Made by a program: the position numbers and the translations under genes. A stretch of DNA of 64,000 nt from Prorocentrum cordatum (taxonomy: Eukaryota; Sar; Dinophyceae; Prorocentrales; Prorocentraceae), in contig CAUYUJ010014340.1 of assembly GCA_963575745.1 (NCBI GenBank), forward strand, positions 167,501-231,500, given 5' to 3'. The notes below the pieces were generated by a model. That model worked only from the letters and a program-made list of their open reading frames with translations. It did no database searches and was not told where the DNA came from. Shown one piece after another: positions 1-10,299 of this stretch (position 1 is the first letter of the stretch; the number at the start of each line of letters is the position of its first letter).

Positions 1-1057
1 CTTGCGCTATCTTGAGCCATCTTGGAGCTCATCTTGGGTTCTCTGAGGCGCTCTTGGAGCCGTCTTGGGCCATCTTGGACGCTCTAACTACCCGCGGCCC
101 CCCCCGTCCAGGTCCAGGGGAGGGGGTAGGGGGAGGGGTAAACCCCTCCCCAAGGGGGAAGAGGGAGGGGTGGAAGAGGATCTGCTCTAGACCACCTACG
201 CCCAGAGGGCTGGTGGGATTTGATGGCCGCCCCCGACCAGCGGAGCAGGGCCGGAACGGCAGACAACGCGGGAACGGGGGTGCAGCGGCGCTGCAGCGGG
301 AGGCGGGGGAAAAACGGTCGCGGGGGGGCGGGGAGAGCGGCCCCGCTCCCGACGCCGACATGGAAGCGGACGCGCAGCAAGGCGCGCGCACGCTCGCGCG
401 GAGAAGCGAGGATGGGAGAGGTGTGAGTCCAACTTCGCTTCACCTTCGCGATTCCGGGTTCGCCCCTCCCCCCCCTAACTACCCCGCGTCTTTCATTGGC
501 CACGCATGGAGTCTCGAAGGCCGCCCCCAGCCCCAATGCCATCGGTGGGAACGGAGCGCGGGCTTCTTCCAGTGCCCTCAGACCCATGGCTGGGCGGGGC
601 CTGCTGACCGAAACCGTCGCATCCGAATGGTTCCCAATTTTGCCTCTCGCAGCGCGTCCCAGAGCATCAACGCCGTGCCGGAATGCGCCCCGCGCGGCCG
701 CCGGGCGCCCGAGCCGCCCGATATGATCTCGGCCCCGACATGGCGAGCGGACGCGCAGCAAGGCAGACGCCAGCTCGCGCGGAGCAGCGACGACGGGGAA
801 GGCGAAAGTCTAACTTCACTCCACCTTCGCGAGTCCGAATCCCACCAGCCCTCTGGGCGTAGGTGGTCTAGAGCAGATCCTCTTCCACCCCTCCCTCTTC
901 CCCCTTGGGGAGGGGTTTACCCCTCCCCCTACCCCCTCCCCTGGACCTGGACGGGGGGGGCCGCTGGTAGTTAGAGCGTCCCAGATGGCCCAAGACGGCT
1001 CCAAGAGCGCCTCAGAGAACCCAAGATGAGCTCCAAGATGGCTCAAGATAGCGCAAG
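1..1057. repeat. Inverted-repeat element with ~219-bp arms
   Basis: Bases 1-219 reappear as a near-exact reverse complement at 838-1057, including the poly-C/poly-G segment with CCTGGACCTGGACGG and the AGGTGGTCTAGAGCAG segment. The left arm starts at the window edge, so the element may extend further left. The ~620-bp interior holds a second, direct duplication: about 362-475 resembles 741-850, both with GCGGACGCGCAGCAAGGC and a CACCTTCGCGA motif. No transposase is visible. Parts of the arm recur at 15850-15955, 18165-18300 and 40200-40290 as the head of CCAAGA blocks, so the arm is a dispersed sequence. It could be a fold-back element or a local inverted duplication. Confidence 0.75.
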
Positions 1058-1700
1058 ATCGCTCGAGATGGCTCCTAAGATGGTTCCAAGAAGCCCAAAG
1101 ACGGCCCCAAGATAACTCCAAGTGGCCAAACAGCTCCCCAAGGAGGCCCCGAAGAGGCCAAAATCGTCCCAAAACCTAAGGAAAATCAATGATTTTTGCT
1201 TTCTCGCCTTTTCGCTTCCGATGGCCATCCGAGGCCTGGAGATGGTTCCAAGATGGCCCAAGAGGGCCCCAAGAGAGCCCCAAAAGAGCCCCAAGACGGC
1301 CCCAAGAGCGCCCAAGAGCACTCCAAGAGCGTTCCAAGAGGGGTCCAAGAGGCGATTTTAGGGGCTTCCGAGGGGGGGCGCTAATTAAACCCCCCCTCTT
1401 GTTTGATCGATCTCCTCCAAGATGGCCCCAAGAAGCGCCCAGGAAGCCCCAAGAGGTCCCAAGATGGCCCCAAAATGGCCCCAAGAGGCCCCCAAGAGGC
1501 CCCCCGGAGGCCCCCAAGAGACCCCCAAGAGGCCCCAAGAGCCCCCCCAGATGCACCCAAGATGCTCCAAGAGGCCTCGGCGAGAATGCCTAATCATTGA
1601 TTCTACACAGGTTTTAGCCACATGGAGGCCTCTTGGGGGGGGGCACGGATTAAGATGACTCCAAGAGCGTCTGGGAGAGCCCAAAATGACCTCCAAGATG
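975..1700. repeat. CCAAGA degenerate tandem block 1
   Basis: Degenerate short repeats built on CCAAGANGGCCC fill this stretch. They enclose a distinct AT-richer core near 1180-1235 (AATCAATGATTTTTGC, CTTCCGATGGCC). The same arrangement of head, CCAAGA repeats and core occurs at 2850-3340, 12830-13490, 15535-15860, 18165-18850, 40200-40850, 43130-43590, 45205-45665 and 47020-47275. Long ORFs on both strands here are repeat artefacts rich in Trp-Gly-Leu-Leu or Pro-Arg-Arg-Pro. Confidence 0.8.
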
Positions 1701-2850
1701 GCTCAAGATATCCCAAGATGTCTCATAATGGCTTCCTCTGTGTGCTGCCCACTTCTCTGATCGAGGCAATTCCTCTGGCCATCGTTTCTGGATGGGCTGG
1801 TGGGGATTCGCGAAGCGACAACAATTCACACCTTCTCGCGCCGAAGCACCCGGCGCCGAGTCGCAAGACCGAGCGGGGCGGAGCGCGAACTGGCAAGACC
1901 GGGCACGGCTGCGCTGGCAGCGTCCAAGGCCCGGAGCCGCCCGCAAACTTGAAACTGCCGCGAGCCACTTGGCGACTGAAGCGGGGGCAAGATCCAAATC
2001 CCCGCTGCCCCCCCCCCCTGTTTCACTCATCTACCGCACCGGCGTTTCCTGCTGCAGGCGGGGGCAGTGACGACGCCACGGGATGTTTTGCCCAGTGCAT
2101 TGTGTCGTCAACTTCCGATGCGCTCACGCATCGGCGCCCGTCGCGTCAAGTCGCGCAGTAACCGCGCGAGGCGGGGCGCGAACTGGCAAGGCTGGCAGCG
2201 GAAGCGCGGGCAGCGAGGAAGGAACAAAACCGTCTGCGCATCCCCAATATGGTCTTACTGGACAATTGCTCGCGCACGGCAATGATACTCGAGGTGCTTG
2301 CGAGAAAACTCCAATGTCTGCGTGGACTGCTGCGACATCATGAACTTAAACATACATGCTTGCATACGCATGTGAATGGAACGTGCAATGCGGGCGAAAC
2401 TCCATCGCCTTCCCATCATAATGTTTGAAAGGTCGCCTAGCTGCAGATACCCGCCAGAGGCTTCAAGGCGCCAGGCGACGATGGCTGCAGCGGATTCGCG
2501 CAAACTCTTCATGGAGGGCGGCGTGGAAGGCTTTCGCCGATTCAGACGAGCTGGCCTCCAGGTTCGAATGCCGGCTGCCGGTGCAACTAATAACCCACGC
2601 CGACGGTCACATTCTCTCTGATTCCCTTCTGGCAGGGGGTCTGTGTCCAGAAAGAGAAGCGACCCCTGGATCATCGGGCCCTATCTAGATAACTGATCGG
2701 GCCAGGCCCACAACCTCGCCCGCGTTCCCTTCCTGTTTTTCGATAACCTGGGGCCCTGCGAACACCCCCCACTAAACTAGGCCCCCCGGAATCCTTGACC
2801 CCGGGGGCGCTCTGGGCGCCCAGTGATTTGCGGGGCTCCTGACGCCCCTG
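1700..2850. other. Unassigned sequence between repeat blocks
   Basis: No recognisable domain is seen. Several overlapping ORFs of 60-180 codons exist on both strands with biased composition, for example 2255-2674 minus and 2425-2688 plus. None has a family signature or clear coding preference. It may be decayed mobile DNA. Confidence 0.3.
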
Positions 2851-3345
2851 CTGGGCCTAGGCATCGGGCCCACATAGGTCAGGAGGACGGCCGAACTGCC
2901 GAACGAGCCCACAGAGGCCCCAGACACCCACAGAACGCTCGCAGAGAAGACCCCCAAGAGGCATTGGAAGCGCTGAACCATTGATTTCCGATGGTTTCTG
3001 TCTGATTTGGGGAATACTTTGCCCTCTGGTCTTCTGACGTCCGAGACCGCCCAGGAGGCCAGATAATCGCCCCAGTGAAAGGCGGGCGAAACTTAGCCAA
3101 GAGGGCTTCCAGGCAATCCAAGAAGAACCCCAAAACGGCACAACAGCAACCAAAAATGGCCCCCTCGAAGGCCCAAGATGGCCCCAAGACGCACCCCGAA
3201 TCTCTCCAAATCGTGACCAATCGTTCAGGGAGACCGCGGTTGGAAGCAGGGCGGCCCGGGGAAACCCACCAGAGGCCCTCGGAATTTTCGCGAGGCCCCC
3301 AAGAGGCTCTCCCTGGGCTGTTTTGCAGACGGGGGCGACTCCGCA
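2850..3345. repeat. CCAAGA block 2
   Basis: Degenerate CCAAGANGGCCC-type repeats flank a core near 2975-3030 (CATTGATTTCCGATGG), matching the architecture of the other CCAAGA blocks. The copy is more diverged than block 1. Confidence 0.65.
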
Positions 3346-3555
3346 GGGTAGGGCGATACTGAGGAAGAGGAAAAGGAAGCATGAACGAAATATCACGAAA
3401 AACAATATTACAACAAAGCTTGTTGTTATATTATTTCACGCGGCAAAAAACATGATATGTACGTGTACATATAACGAGTGGTCGCAAAATGTCCCCGCCT
3501 GCAAGCCAAACGTCGAGGGCCAAGGAGCGCGAGGCGAAACTCCACTGCAGTATTG

Positions 3556-3720
3556 TGTGTATGTATGTATGTATGTATGTATGTATGTATGTATGTATGT
3601 ATGTATGTATGTATGTATGTATGTATGTGTGTGTGTATGTATGTATGTATGTATGTATGTATGTATGTATGTATGTATGTATGTATGTACGTACGTACGT
3701 ACGTATGTATGTGTATATAT
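3556..3720. repeat. (GTAT)n microsatellite
   Basis: About 160 bp of nearly pure GTAT repeats, with short GTGT and GTAC interruptions. All ORFs here, such as Tyr-Val-Cys-Met repeats, are artefacts. Confidence 0.95.
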
Positions 3721-3744
3721 GTCGGCTTATATAGTTGTGTATAT

Positions 3745-4260
3745 ATATACTCCCCATTCAAAGCTTGTCTCTGTATGGGGTCCTAACGAACTCATGTTGT
3801 TGAGGTGTGCCGCCGATTTCGGTGGCCGGCCCAGGTGCCCGGGTGCCGGGTGCCCGGGTGCCCGGGGGCGCCCGGGTGCCCGTGTGCCCTGGTGCCTGGG
3901 GGTGCCCGGAGGTGCCCGGGGGTGCCCTGAGGTGCCCAGGGGTGCCCGGGTTCCCGGGTGTCCGGGTGCTCTATATCGCCCCATAGCCCTATAGCCCTAT
4001 AGCCATATAGCCCTATTGCCCAAGAGCCCTATAGCCCTACAGCCCTATAGCTCTTTAGCCCTATAGCCCCATAGCGCCATAGCCCTATATCCCTACAGCC
4101 CTACAGCCCTATGGCTCTATAGCCCAGGAGCTCTGTAGCCCCGTAGCTCTAGAACACTATAGCCCAATAGCTGTATAGCGCAACGGCCCATATAGACCTA
4201 TAGCACTATAGCCCTATTGCTCTATAGCCCTATAGCTCAATAGCCCTATAGCCCTAAAAG
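3745..4260. repeat. Composite satellite, left copy (CCCGGGTG and CCCTATAG units)
   Basis: A short unique leader (CGCCGATTTCGGTGGCC near 3812) is followed by GTGCCCGGG-type repeats to about 3970, then 8-mer AGCCCTAT-type repeats to about 4258, then GGTTGGGTTTTTC. The same succession occurs at 10300-10680 on the other side of the copia element. CCCTATAG differs from the usual TTTAGGG-type telomere repeat, so this is treated as an interstitial satellite. Confidence 0.8.
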
Positions 4261-4284
4261 GATTATGGTTGGGTTTTTCCTCAC

Positions 4285-4420
4285 ATATCATATATATATG
4301 TATATGTATATATGTGTGTGTACATACATACATACATACATACATACATGCATGCATACATACATACATACATATATACATACACACATACATATATACA
4401 TACATACATACATAAACAAG
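4285..4420. repeat. (CATA)n/(TATG)n microsatellite
   Basis: TATATATG, GTGTGTAC and then CATACATACATG repeats lie immediately left of the 3' LTR. No coding potential beyond the repeat itself. Confidence 0.9.
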
Positions 4421-4456
4421 TTGCAAGCATGTGCACTATTAGTGAACTCTGTAACT

Positions 4457-4670
4457 TGTTATTGGATGTAGCGGAGCTGGGATCCACGGACTCCCCGAAA
4501 AGGGGCGATCTACTGTTTTCTTCCTCAGAGTGAGTTGAGCCATAACTGGTTCTCAACAGTACACAGCTCATGCATGAATCAAAACATGCTACATTACAAC
4601 CTCCATTGCACGCACGACCTCATGCACCTGTCCACTTATACGTCATGTTTCCTGGCCTCCTCATCGAGCC
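4457..4670 (-). repeat. 3' LTR of the decayed copia element
   Basis: On the plus strand it begins near TGTTATTGGATGTAGCGGAG and ends near CATGTTTCCTGG. It matches 10088-10290 over about 210 bp with scattered substitutions and small indels. The shared GGACTCCCCGAAAAGG segment is the clearest anchor. LTR divergence is visible by eye, consistent with an old insertion. Confidence 0.75.
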
Positions 4671-4995
4671 CGTCTGCAGCTGGATGAGATAAAGATGACC
4701 ATGGGAAACGCCAATACCTTCCTCGAATGGGTGTGGAACGGCATCATCATGCAATCCGTATATGAAACGTCACCTCATCCTTGAACTCTGCCATGGCAAC
4801 GTCCACGCACGCGTCACCAACCAAAGCCTCCGTGCTGAGCGCGCAGGGTCTGGAAACCCTCCGCTGGCGTAGGTAATCCCGCCCACTCTCGACGGTCACA
4901 GAAGTAAAAGCCTCGCGAAGCTGCCGAGAAACAACTGCTCCAGCAACTGGTAGTGAGCAAGCATCACGCAGGCTGTATTGAGTAGATGCATATGC

Positions 4996-6135
4996 TCACT
5001 GCGCTGTATCCAGTAGCTGTGTTCTCAAGGCCGCAGTGCGCGCAGGCTGCGTGATGCGATCCATCCATCCCCAAACTTTGTCGTAGACGACGAACGCGGC
5101 GATGAACGCAAGGGCCGCCGCCGCCGCGCATATCATGAAAAGGTTGATGCCAAAATGGCCGTCCATGTTCTTCTCGATGGTCGCGACTGCGTAGGTGTTC
5201 GTCTCTGGGGCGCTGACCTCGGCACCCTCGGCGCGCCCCGCTTGCAAGGCCGCGAGTCCCAGGAGACACCTCGCCGTAGCCTCCATCAGCCACTTCGCAG
5301 GTTTACCAACTGAACTTGGCTTCTCCCCCGAAGCTCCACCAACTTCTCCGTTCCCAATAAGCTGTGCTCCCATTGCGCGCAGATGCTTCATGAAATCCAT
5401 CATCGCGAGGTGCTTGGTGCCGATGTCTGCGGTGCTCTCGTCGGTGTGACCCTTCCCGGTGCTGAAATTGGTCTCTGCCTTTCTTGCCACAAGATCCTTG
5501 ATCCACAGATCCTTCGGCTCGATGCGCCTCATCCTGCCGACCCCCTTCTTCTCTGAATTTGTCAAAGCACTGGAGTTGTCGTTCTCCAGCCTCACAGGTA
5601 CTGGAATGTCCATGAACTCCTTCAGGTAGGTCTGGGCACCCTTAGCCGCGACCTCGACATGCACGCGCGCGTTGAACTCGGCTTCGGGCGACGAGAGTGC
5701 TGGGGCCCCCTGCGTCTTGACGACCTGCACGATCAACGCTCCATTGAGAAACAACTGCCCGCAGCTCGCATACCTCCTTGTCACAGGATCCTCTGCCCAG
5801 TTTGAACCAGCACGCCCAATAATGGTAAACTCGCCGTAGTCGGGGTGCATGCACGTGACCGGTGACGGATATCCTCTTAGAAACCTGACGATGCTGGTGA
5901 GCCTCTTCTGGTCCTGGACGGTGGATCGCGACATCCCCCCTGGGCACCCCCTGGCCGCGCACTGACACTCAGGCCTCTCCAAGCAAACGAACATGCTGAG
6001 GCCGTTCACGCTTCTGTATCTCGTTGCCGCCTTTGAATCCAGTTCCTCTTCGCTCCACCTTATTATCGTTCTTGATCCCTGGCATTGGGCTCGCTGCCAT
6101 GTCGCGGGGGTCTGAGTCGATGAGTCGCCTCGCAA
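4996..6135 (-). pseudogene. Copia RNase H with hydrophobic C-terminal extension
   Basis: A 379-codon frame covers the end of RT (ATRYRSVNGLS, VRFLRGYP) and a copia-type RNase H. Visible catalytic acids are Glu in SSPEAEFNA, Asp in ENDNSSAL and Asp in STADIGTKHL. The first Asp, expected before SNWAED, appears replaced in GRAGSNWAED, so activity is doubtful. After RNase H the frame continues with a hydrophobic stretch, LFMICAAAAALAFIAAFVVY, that looks like one transmembrane helix. A membrane tail is not usual in canonical Ty1/copia Pol. The segment belongs to the element bounded by the LTRs at 4457 and 10290. The RT part upstream lies in a different frame (5969-6388). Confidence 0.8.
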
Positions 6136-6388
6136 TGGCAGGCCACATCCGCACCTGCATGCCGCCGAAGGTGCGGAGCCAGCCTCGCCCGAGATGCTTG
6201 ATCTCAGGACCGCCTACCACCAGTTCGGAGATCTTCAGAATGAAGTGTGTCCCGAGCTCGCCTTGCACCTTCGTAGCGTTCCCCCGTGGCCCCGCGAGAG
6301 CACCGTCGTCCACGCGTTTTGACATGGCCGCCTGATTCCCCTTGTCGGCGAACGTGCAAAGGTCTGAAAGGAACCCGGTAAACTTCAT
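5969..6388 (-). pseudogene. Copia reverse transcriptase, palm fragment
   Basis: The frame carries RVDDGALAG, corresponding to the YVDD polymerase motif with Arg in place of Tyr, followed by ELGTHFILKIS and IKHLGRGWLR. These are typical of the segment after the copia palm motif. It overlaps the RNase H frame at 5969-6135 in another phase, showing a frameshift at the RT/RNase H junction. It represents only the C-terminal half of RT; the N-terminal half lies at 6457-7401. Confidence 0.75.
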
Positions 6389-6456
6389 ATCCGACTCTTC
6401 ACTGCGTTCTGTGGCGACGTTCTCGAAGTGGTCGTCAAAATCCGCGATCGCCTAAT

Positions 6457-6741
6457 TCAAACCACATGCCGTCTTGTTGAGCTTGAAAGCCCCATCTGAC
6501 TTGCCAGGAAGATGGCCATGCTCTTTCGGAACTTCTGCACCAATTCTCTGATAGGGGTGCACATGAAAGCCCGCAGTATATCAAAGAAACAGATTGCGGA
6601 ATCCTCCACGACAGCGTAGACCATCAGCAGCTTGAGCAGAAACGAAAGTGGCGTTGGACAGCACAGCTCGCTCTTGCCTTTGTTCACCTGCATGCCGACT
6701 GGTCTCGCGCAAAGCCTTGCCTTAAGCTCGCCACTCCTCAT
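6457..6741 (-). pseudogene. Copia reverse transcriptase, central fragment
   Basis: CFFDILRAFMCTPIRELV matches the copia RT block around the first catalytic Asp (usual form LDVKTAFLHGxL; here FDxxRAFMxTPIxE). It ends in frame-broken sequence before the palm fragment at 5969-6388. It is part of the same dead element. Confidence 0.65.
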
Positions 6742-6801
6742 CTCCGGAGCCCACGCTCACGCAATAGGCTTGGGCCCCTTCGGGTCTCTGAGAGTCAGCT
6801 C

Positions 6802-7401
6802 CTAGACATCGTAGTTGTCGAAGCGATCCAGCTCGCCCTGCCTCGCGTTCCACCCCTCGTCCTCGGCCCAGCCCATGGCGATGCTGAGCTCGCTGCTGTC
6901 CGTCGTCTCCTTGCCGATCTCCGCAATCAATGTCATCATCCCGTTCGCGCTGAAATTCGCCAAAATCTGTACCACCCCCCCGCCGCTGAGCTGCTCGATG
7001 GCCCCAGTCAGCCCAGATTTCCTGGTGGGCCCCCGGCCCTCATTCGCCCAGATCAGCTTCATCGGCTCCACGCAAACTGGGCGATAGTGGGGTAGGTACC
7101 ACCTGCTTGCCACGCATCCCCCTCTCGATCTTCTGCACCTGCTGTCGTACTTCACCGACGCGATCAGGAGCCTGAGAACCCGCCGGCGGGTCTCGTCGCG
7201 GTTGTCCGCCTGCCGCTGGCACTGGCGCCGACGCGACTGCTGGAGGCTCGTCGCCCATGGCGGCGGTCGCTTTCTCGCACTCGGCCCGACGCTGCCGGCA
7301 TGTCCTGGCGCGATGCGGAGGTCGTCCGCGTCCATGCTGACCTCTAGCCGCATACTCAAATCCAGGGCACCCCTCCGTCGGCTGCCTATTCTCGCCCTCA
7401 T
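6802..7401 (-). pseudogene. Copia Pol linker and RT N-terminus fragment
   Basis: The C-terminal part contains GWNARQGELDRFDNYDV, which resembles the N-terminal RT segment in which a Trp/Asn-Ala-Arg...Glu...Asp pattern precedes the palm. The preceding ~110 residues are unassigned and rich in Arg and Ser. A parallel frame (7040-7444) is an artefact or a shifted continuation. Region 7444-7770 between this and integrase shows no clean motif. Confidence 0.5.
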
Positions 7402-7771
7402 GGACTTTAGCCTTTACTGATGTCCTCCAGGGCGTCCAGCGCATAGCCTGCAGGATCTACGTGTCGTAGCTTTCCTCGTAGGTCAGCTGCTGGACAGTCC
7501 TTGCCTGCGCTACCCCAGCGGCCGCGCGCACGAAGTGGGCGTCGCCCTTGCTGCTGCGATCGAGCCGCATCCCTCTGCGCCAAGCCGTCCCCAATTTGTC
7601 GGTCAGCTTGGTCTGTCCCTCGCCGATCACGCCTCCCCGAACTCCAGCGCCGGCGAGGCGTGGGGCGCCAACCTCAACTCTTCAAAGGGCGTGCGTCCAC
7701 TGCTCCTCCGCTGGCACCTGTTGTAGCGATGCACCAGGTGCCGAGGCATCCAGGGAATGACTGGGGCGTCC

Positions 7772-8190
7772 TCAGTGAACTTCACCGCGTACTTCTTCTC
7801 CAGAAGTCAGCATGCCAGTCCTCGTCGGGCCTGCAACAGCTTTAACTCCACTCTCAACTCCACCACGTGATGCACGACTTCCTCCTGGCACGAACCACGG
7901 GCGCAGTTGTGCTTCAGCTACTTCCTCCCCGAGCTTCTTCACGCGATCAGCGAGAACTCCACTCATCAAGGATTCCAAGGCTGGCTCCCCATCCACTTGC
8001 ACCTCCAGGTCCATGCTCACGTAGCCAAGCTCGTCCAAGTACTCGCTGGCCGCTGCCCTGGCATAGCTCTGATCGCCCTTCGCCTCGATCACGACTCCCG
8101 CGAGGTAGCCCGCCCTGCGATCCTTGCCAACTGCAGCGGTGAGATCATGACCAGATCCATCTTCACCGAGTCCCAGAAACCGTAGTCGAA
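7772..8190 (-). pseudogene. Copia integrase core, frame-broken
   Basis: QFDYGF at about 8185 (first catalytic Asp) lies in a different frame from KGDQSYARAAASEYLDELGY. VDGEPALESL (second Asp) and GSRASRGGVES (catalytic Glu) follow. About 45 residues separate the second Asp from the Glu, longer than the usual 35. All three acidic positions can be found, but only by changing frame, so no active enzyme is made. Order and spacing fit a copia integrase upstream of RT. Confidence 0.7.
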
Positions 8191-8816
8191 CTGGATGACT
8201 GGCGTAGCCGATGCGCTGGGATCGCGCGCGCGGCGAGGGCCCCCCTGGCCTCTGCCATCATGCGCCCCTGTCCTGGCACCAGGGCTCGAAACGGATAATA
8301 TGACCCCTTCCGAAGATGTGCTCGAGAGGCTTCTCCCGAAACCTGCGCTGGCCGTTCAAGCCCAGGCTCGACGGGCGCCCCCGTCGAATCTCGAGCGCTC
8401 CCAGCGGCGCCGCGAGGGCCCTCTCGTGAGGTCGCCGCTCCACTGTCCTCCAGCTCCTCCTTCATCTCGGCGCCCAGCGCCCCTGGGGGGTCTGCGTTGC
8501 CGATGGCGCACTCGTCGCCCGTCGACCCCTTGAACCTCATGGGCAAAAGAAACGCGTTTACCTTTCCGCGAGGCTGAATGGCGACGGCGCCCTGCCTTGG
8601 TTTGTCTGGCTCGTTCTGCACATCTGCACTGCTCTCGAACATGCTGGCGCCGCCTGGATCGAAGTGCACCGAACGCCCTGCGTCGTTCATCTCCGCGAAC
8701 GACGGAGCTCCTCGTCTAACTTCCGCTGGTGCGACGCCGAGCTTAGCTGGGATGGCCGTCGAGCGGTCAAACACCGTGCCTGCGAGCGCCCGCTCGTCCC
8801 GCGCGCGAATGCCCAT
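8163..8816 (-). pseudogene. Protease-integrase spacer and degenerate zinc-binding region
   Basis: Most of the 217 codons are unassigned polar sequence. Near its C-terminal end RAHLRKGSYYPFRALVPGQGR resembles the HxxxxHYPFRxWCPxCVxGxGR zinc-binding lead-in found in related dinoflagellate copia integrases, with the cysteines lost or out of frame. It lies just before the integrase core on the minus strand, which supports the assignment. Confidence 0.5.
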
Positions 8817-9190
8817 GCCCGCGATCGGTCACGGAGGCTGCCCGCTCTCGCCTGCGAGCCTGAACCCGTCCGCCATGGCCTTCGGCACAACGCGTGCATG
8901 GGCGCCGCTGTCCACGAGCATCTCGTGCTCTTCGTTGTCGTCCTGCTCGCCCGTGAACGCGAACATTCAGCCCGCTTCTCCATCTTCTGGTAGAAAAGCC
9001 GCTCGAAGCCCCCTGCGCGCGCGATGTCGAGGAACCTGGGTGGGCCGCGCTTGCCGCGCCCGGCCCAAGCGACTGCGGGGCCGCAAACTGCGCCTCTAAA
9101 TGCTGAGCTCCCGCTACGGACATCGACCTCCTCCCGGCCGGCACGCGCCCCCTCCGCGCTTCCTGCGGCCCGCGAACTTACAGCCGCACT
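8687..9190 (-). pseudogene. Copia protease remnant (DSGA motif)
   Basis: In one minus-strand frame near 8860-8932 the translation reads MLVDSGAHARVVPKAMADGF, an aspartic-protease Asp-Ser-Gly-Ala site with the usual hydrophobic lead. The frame ends shortly after in TGA. Two longer overlapping ORFs here (8687-9520 and 8767-9144) are in the wrong phase for this motif and are probably not translated products. The position between Gag and integrase is as expected for copia. Confidence 0.6.
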
Positions 9191-9212
9191 TGCCGCGCCG
9201 TGGGTTCGAACG

Positions 9213-10020
9213 TCATCCGTCGAAGAACTTTGCCTCGCATATGCATGGTGCTTTGCCTCCTTTGCCGCCGCCGCGCTCGTCGCACTTGCCGCCGCCGCCC
9301 CCGCTCTTTGATTTGCCGCCCGCCTTGCCATCATACCCTTTGCCGTGCTGCTGACGCTGTCCTTGCCCAGGCTTGCCGCCGCCTGTCTTGCCGTCGTACC
9401 CTCTGCCGAAAGCGCCCACCTCCACCTCGTTCGGGTCGGACTTATTTCTGGTTGCCTATGCGCCCCTCTGCAACATCTGCTGAGCGAGCGCTTCGCAAGC
9501 CTCTCGCAACGCAGCTGCACTCGTAAACGTTTGCATCGCCACCTGGGCCCCGAGCGGCTCGGGCGCGATATTCTTCACCAAAGCCTGGGAAAGAGTGTCG
9601 GATATCATCTCGCTGAACTTCTCCTGGCGCCACCTGACGCCCAAAAGAGGTATGGTTAGCTCCTCGGCGTAGGTGCCCCATTTTCCACTGAACAGGCTGC
9701 GGCCGCGTCCTCTCGCAGTACCAACCGACGCCACTGCTCCAATCCGTTTCCATGTTCACAACTCATCACAAGTGCGAACGCGCTTACTGTCAGCAACTGC
9801 GAAATAATGTAACCCATCGTGTGCGCGAGCTACCTGTTGTCTTCTCCCATGTCGGCCAACGCGATCACATTGTTGCGGGATGTCGCCACGGTGACTGCTG
9901 CTGCCAACCTCGGATCCAATGCGCCGAGGTAGGTCCTCAGCTTGTACTTGAAGGTGGGGAATTCATCTCGATTTCCCGTGTACTTGTTCGGTCGGCCGAG
10001 TAGGCGTGTGCCCACGAGAC
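9213..10020 (-). pseudogene. Copia Gag remnant
   Basis: Three frame segments are visible. The first (9830-10020) contains GRPNKYTGNRDEFPTFKYKLRTYLGAL, a Gag N-terminal signature of this type of element. The second (9456-9734) contains WGTYAEELTIPLLG and an Ala/Gln-rich helix-like end. The third (9213-9425) is a Gly-Lys-rich basic tail with KCDERGGGKGGKAPCICEAKF, possibly a lost CCHC knuckle. All are minus strand and lie just inside the 5' LTR. Confidence 0.65.
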
Positions 10021-10087
10021 TTGCGCCAGCCATTAGAGGAGAACCCACCTCGCTACCAAGCACTTGCGCTATCAGTAAGCTCAATAA

Positions 10088-10290
10088 GTTGTTATTGGAT
10101 GTAGCGGAGCTGGGGTCCACGGACTCCCCGAAAAGGGCGATATACTCTTTTTCTCTCCTGAATGAGTTGATCCAGAACTGGCTCTCAACAGTACAAAGTG
10201 GACGCATGAATCAAAGCATGCTATATTACAACCTTCACAGCACGCGCGACCTCATTCACCTGTCCACTCATATATCATGTTTCCTGGGAT
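10088..10290 (-). repeat. 5' LTR of the decayed copia element
   Basis: Direct repeat partner of 4457-4670, in the same orientation and sharing TGTTATTGGATGTAGCGGAG and GGACTCCCCGAAAAGG. The Gag remnant begins immediately inside it. A TGGTAGCGAGG segment near 10055 on the minus strand could be a primer-binding site resembling initiator-tRNA type sites, but this is weak. Confidence 0.75.
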
Positions 10291-10299
10291 ACATACACT

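Larger units (their letters stand above)
4457..10290 (-). mobile_element. Decayed Ty1/copia-type LTR retrotransposon
   Basis: Two ~210-bp direct repeats (4457-4670 and 10088-10290) enclose, in minus-strand order: Gag remnant, protease motif DSGAHA, integrase, reverse transcriptase with VDD, and RNase H. The order protease-integrase-RT-RNase H defines Ty1/copia. Coding is broken into at least eight frame segments, so the copy is dead. Between the 3' LTR and the RNase H ORF (4670-4995) only short frames are seen. The whole insertion sits between two copies of a composite satellite (3745-4260 and 10300-10600). Exact LTR ends and target-site duplications could not be fixed by eye. Confidence 0.85.

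Noticed and set aside
1-1700. CCAAGA repeats as decayed spliced-leader arrays (shared TGGCTCAAG words)
   Set aside because: Only a 9-nt word matches; the CCGTAGCC half is absent and the repeat period does not fit an SL exon.
3323-3994. Long Tyr-Val-Cys-Met-rich ORFs
   Set aside because: Pure translation of (GTAT)n. The same applies to ORFs in 44099-44945.
3970-4258. Interstitial telomere
   Set aside because: The unit is AGCCCTAT-type, not CCCTAAA. The similarity is only superficial.
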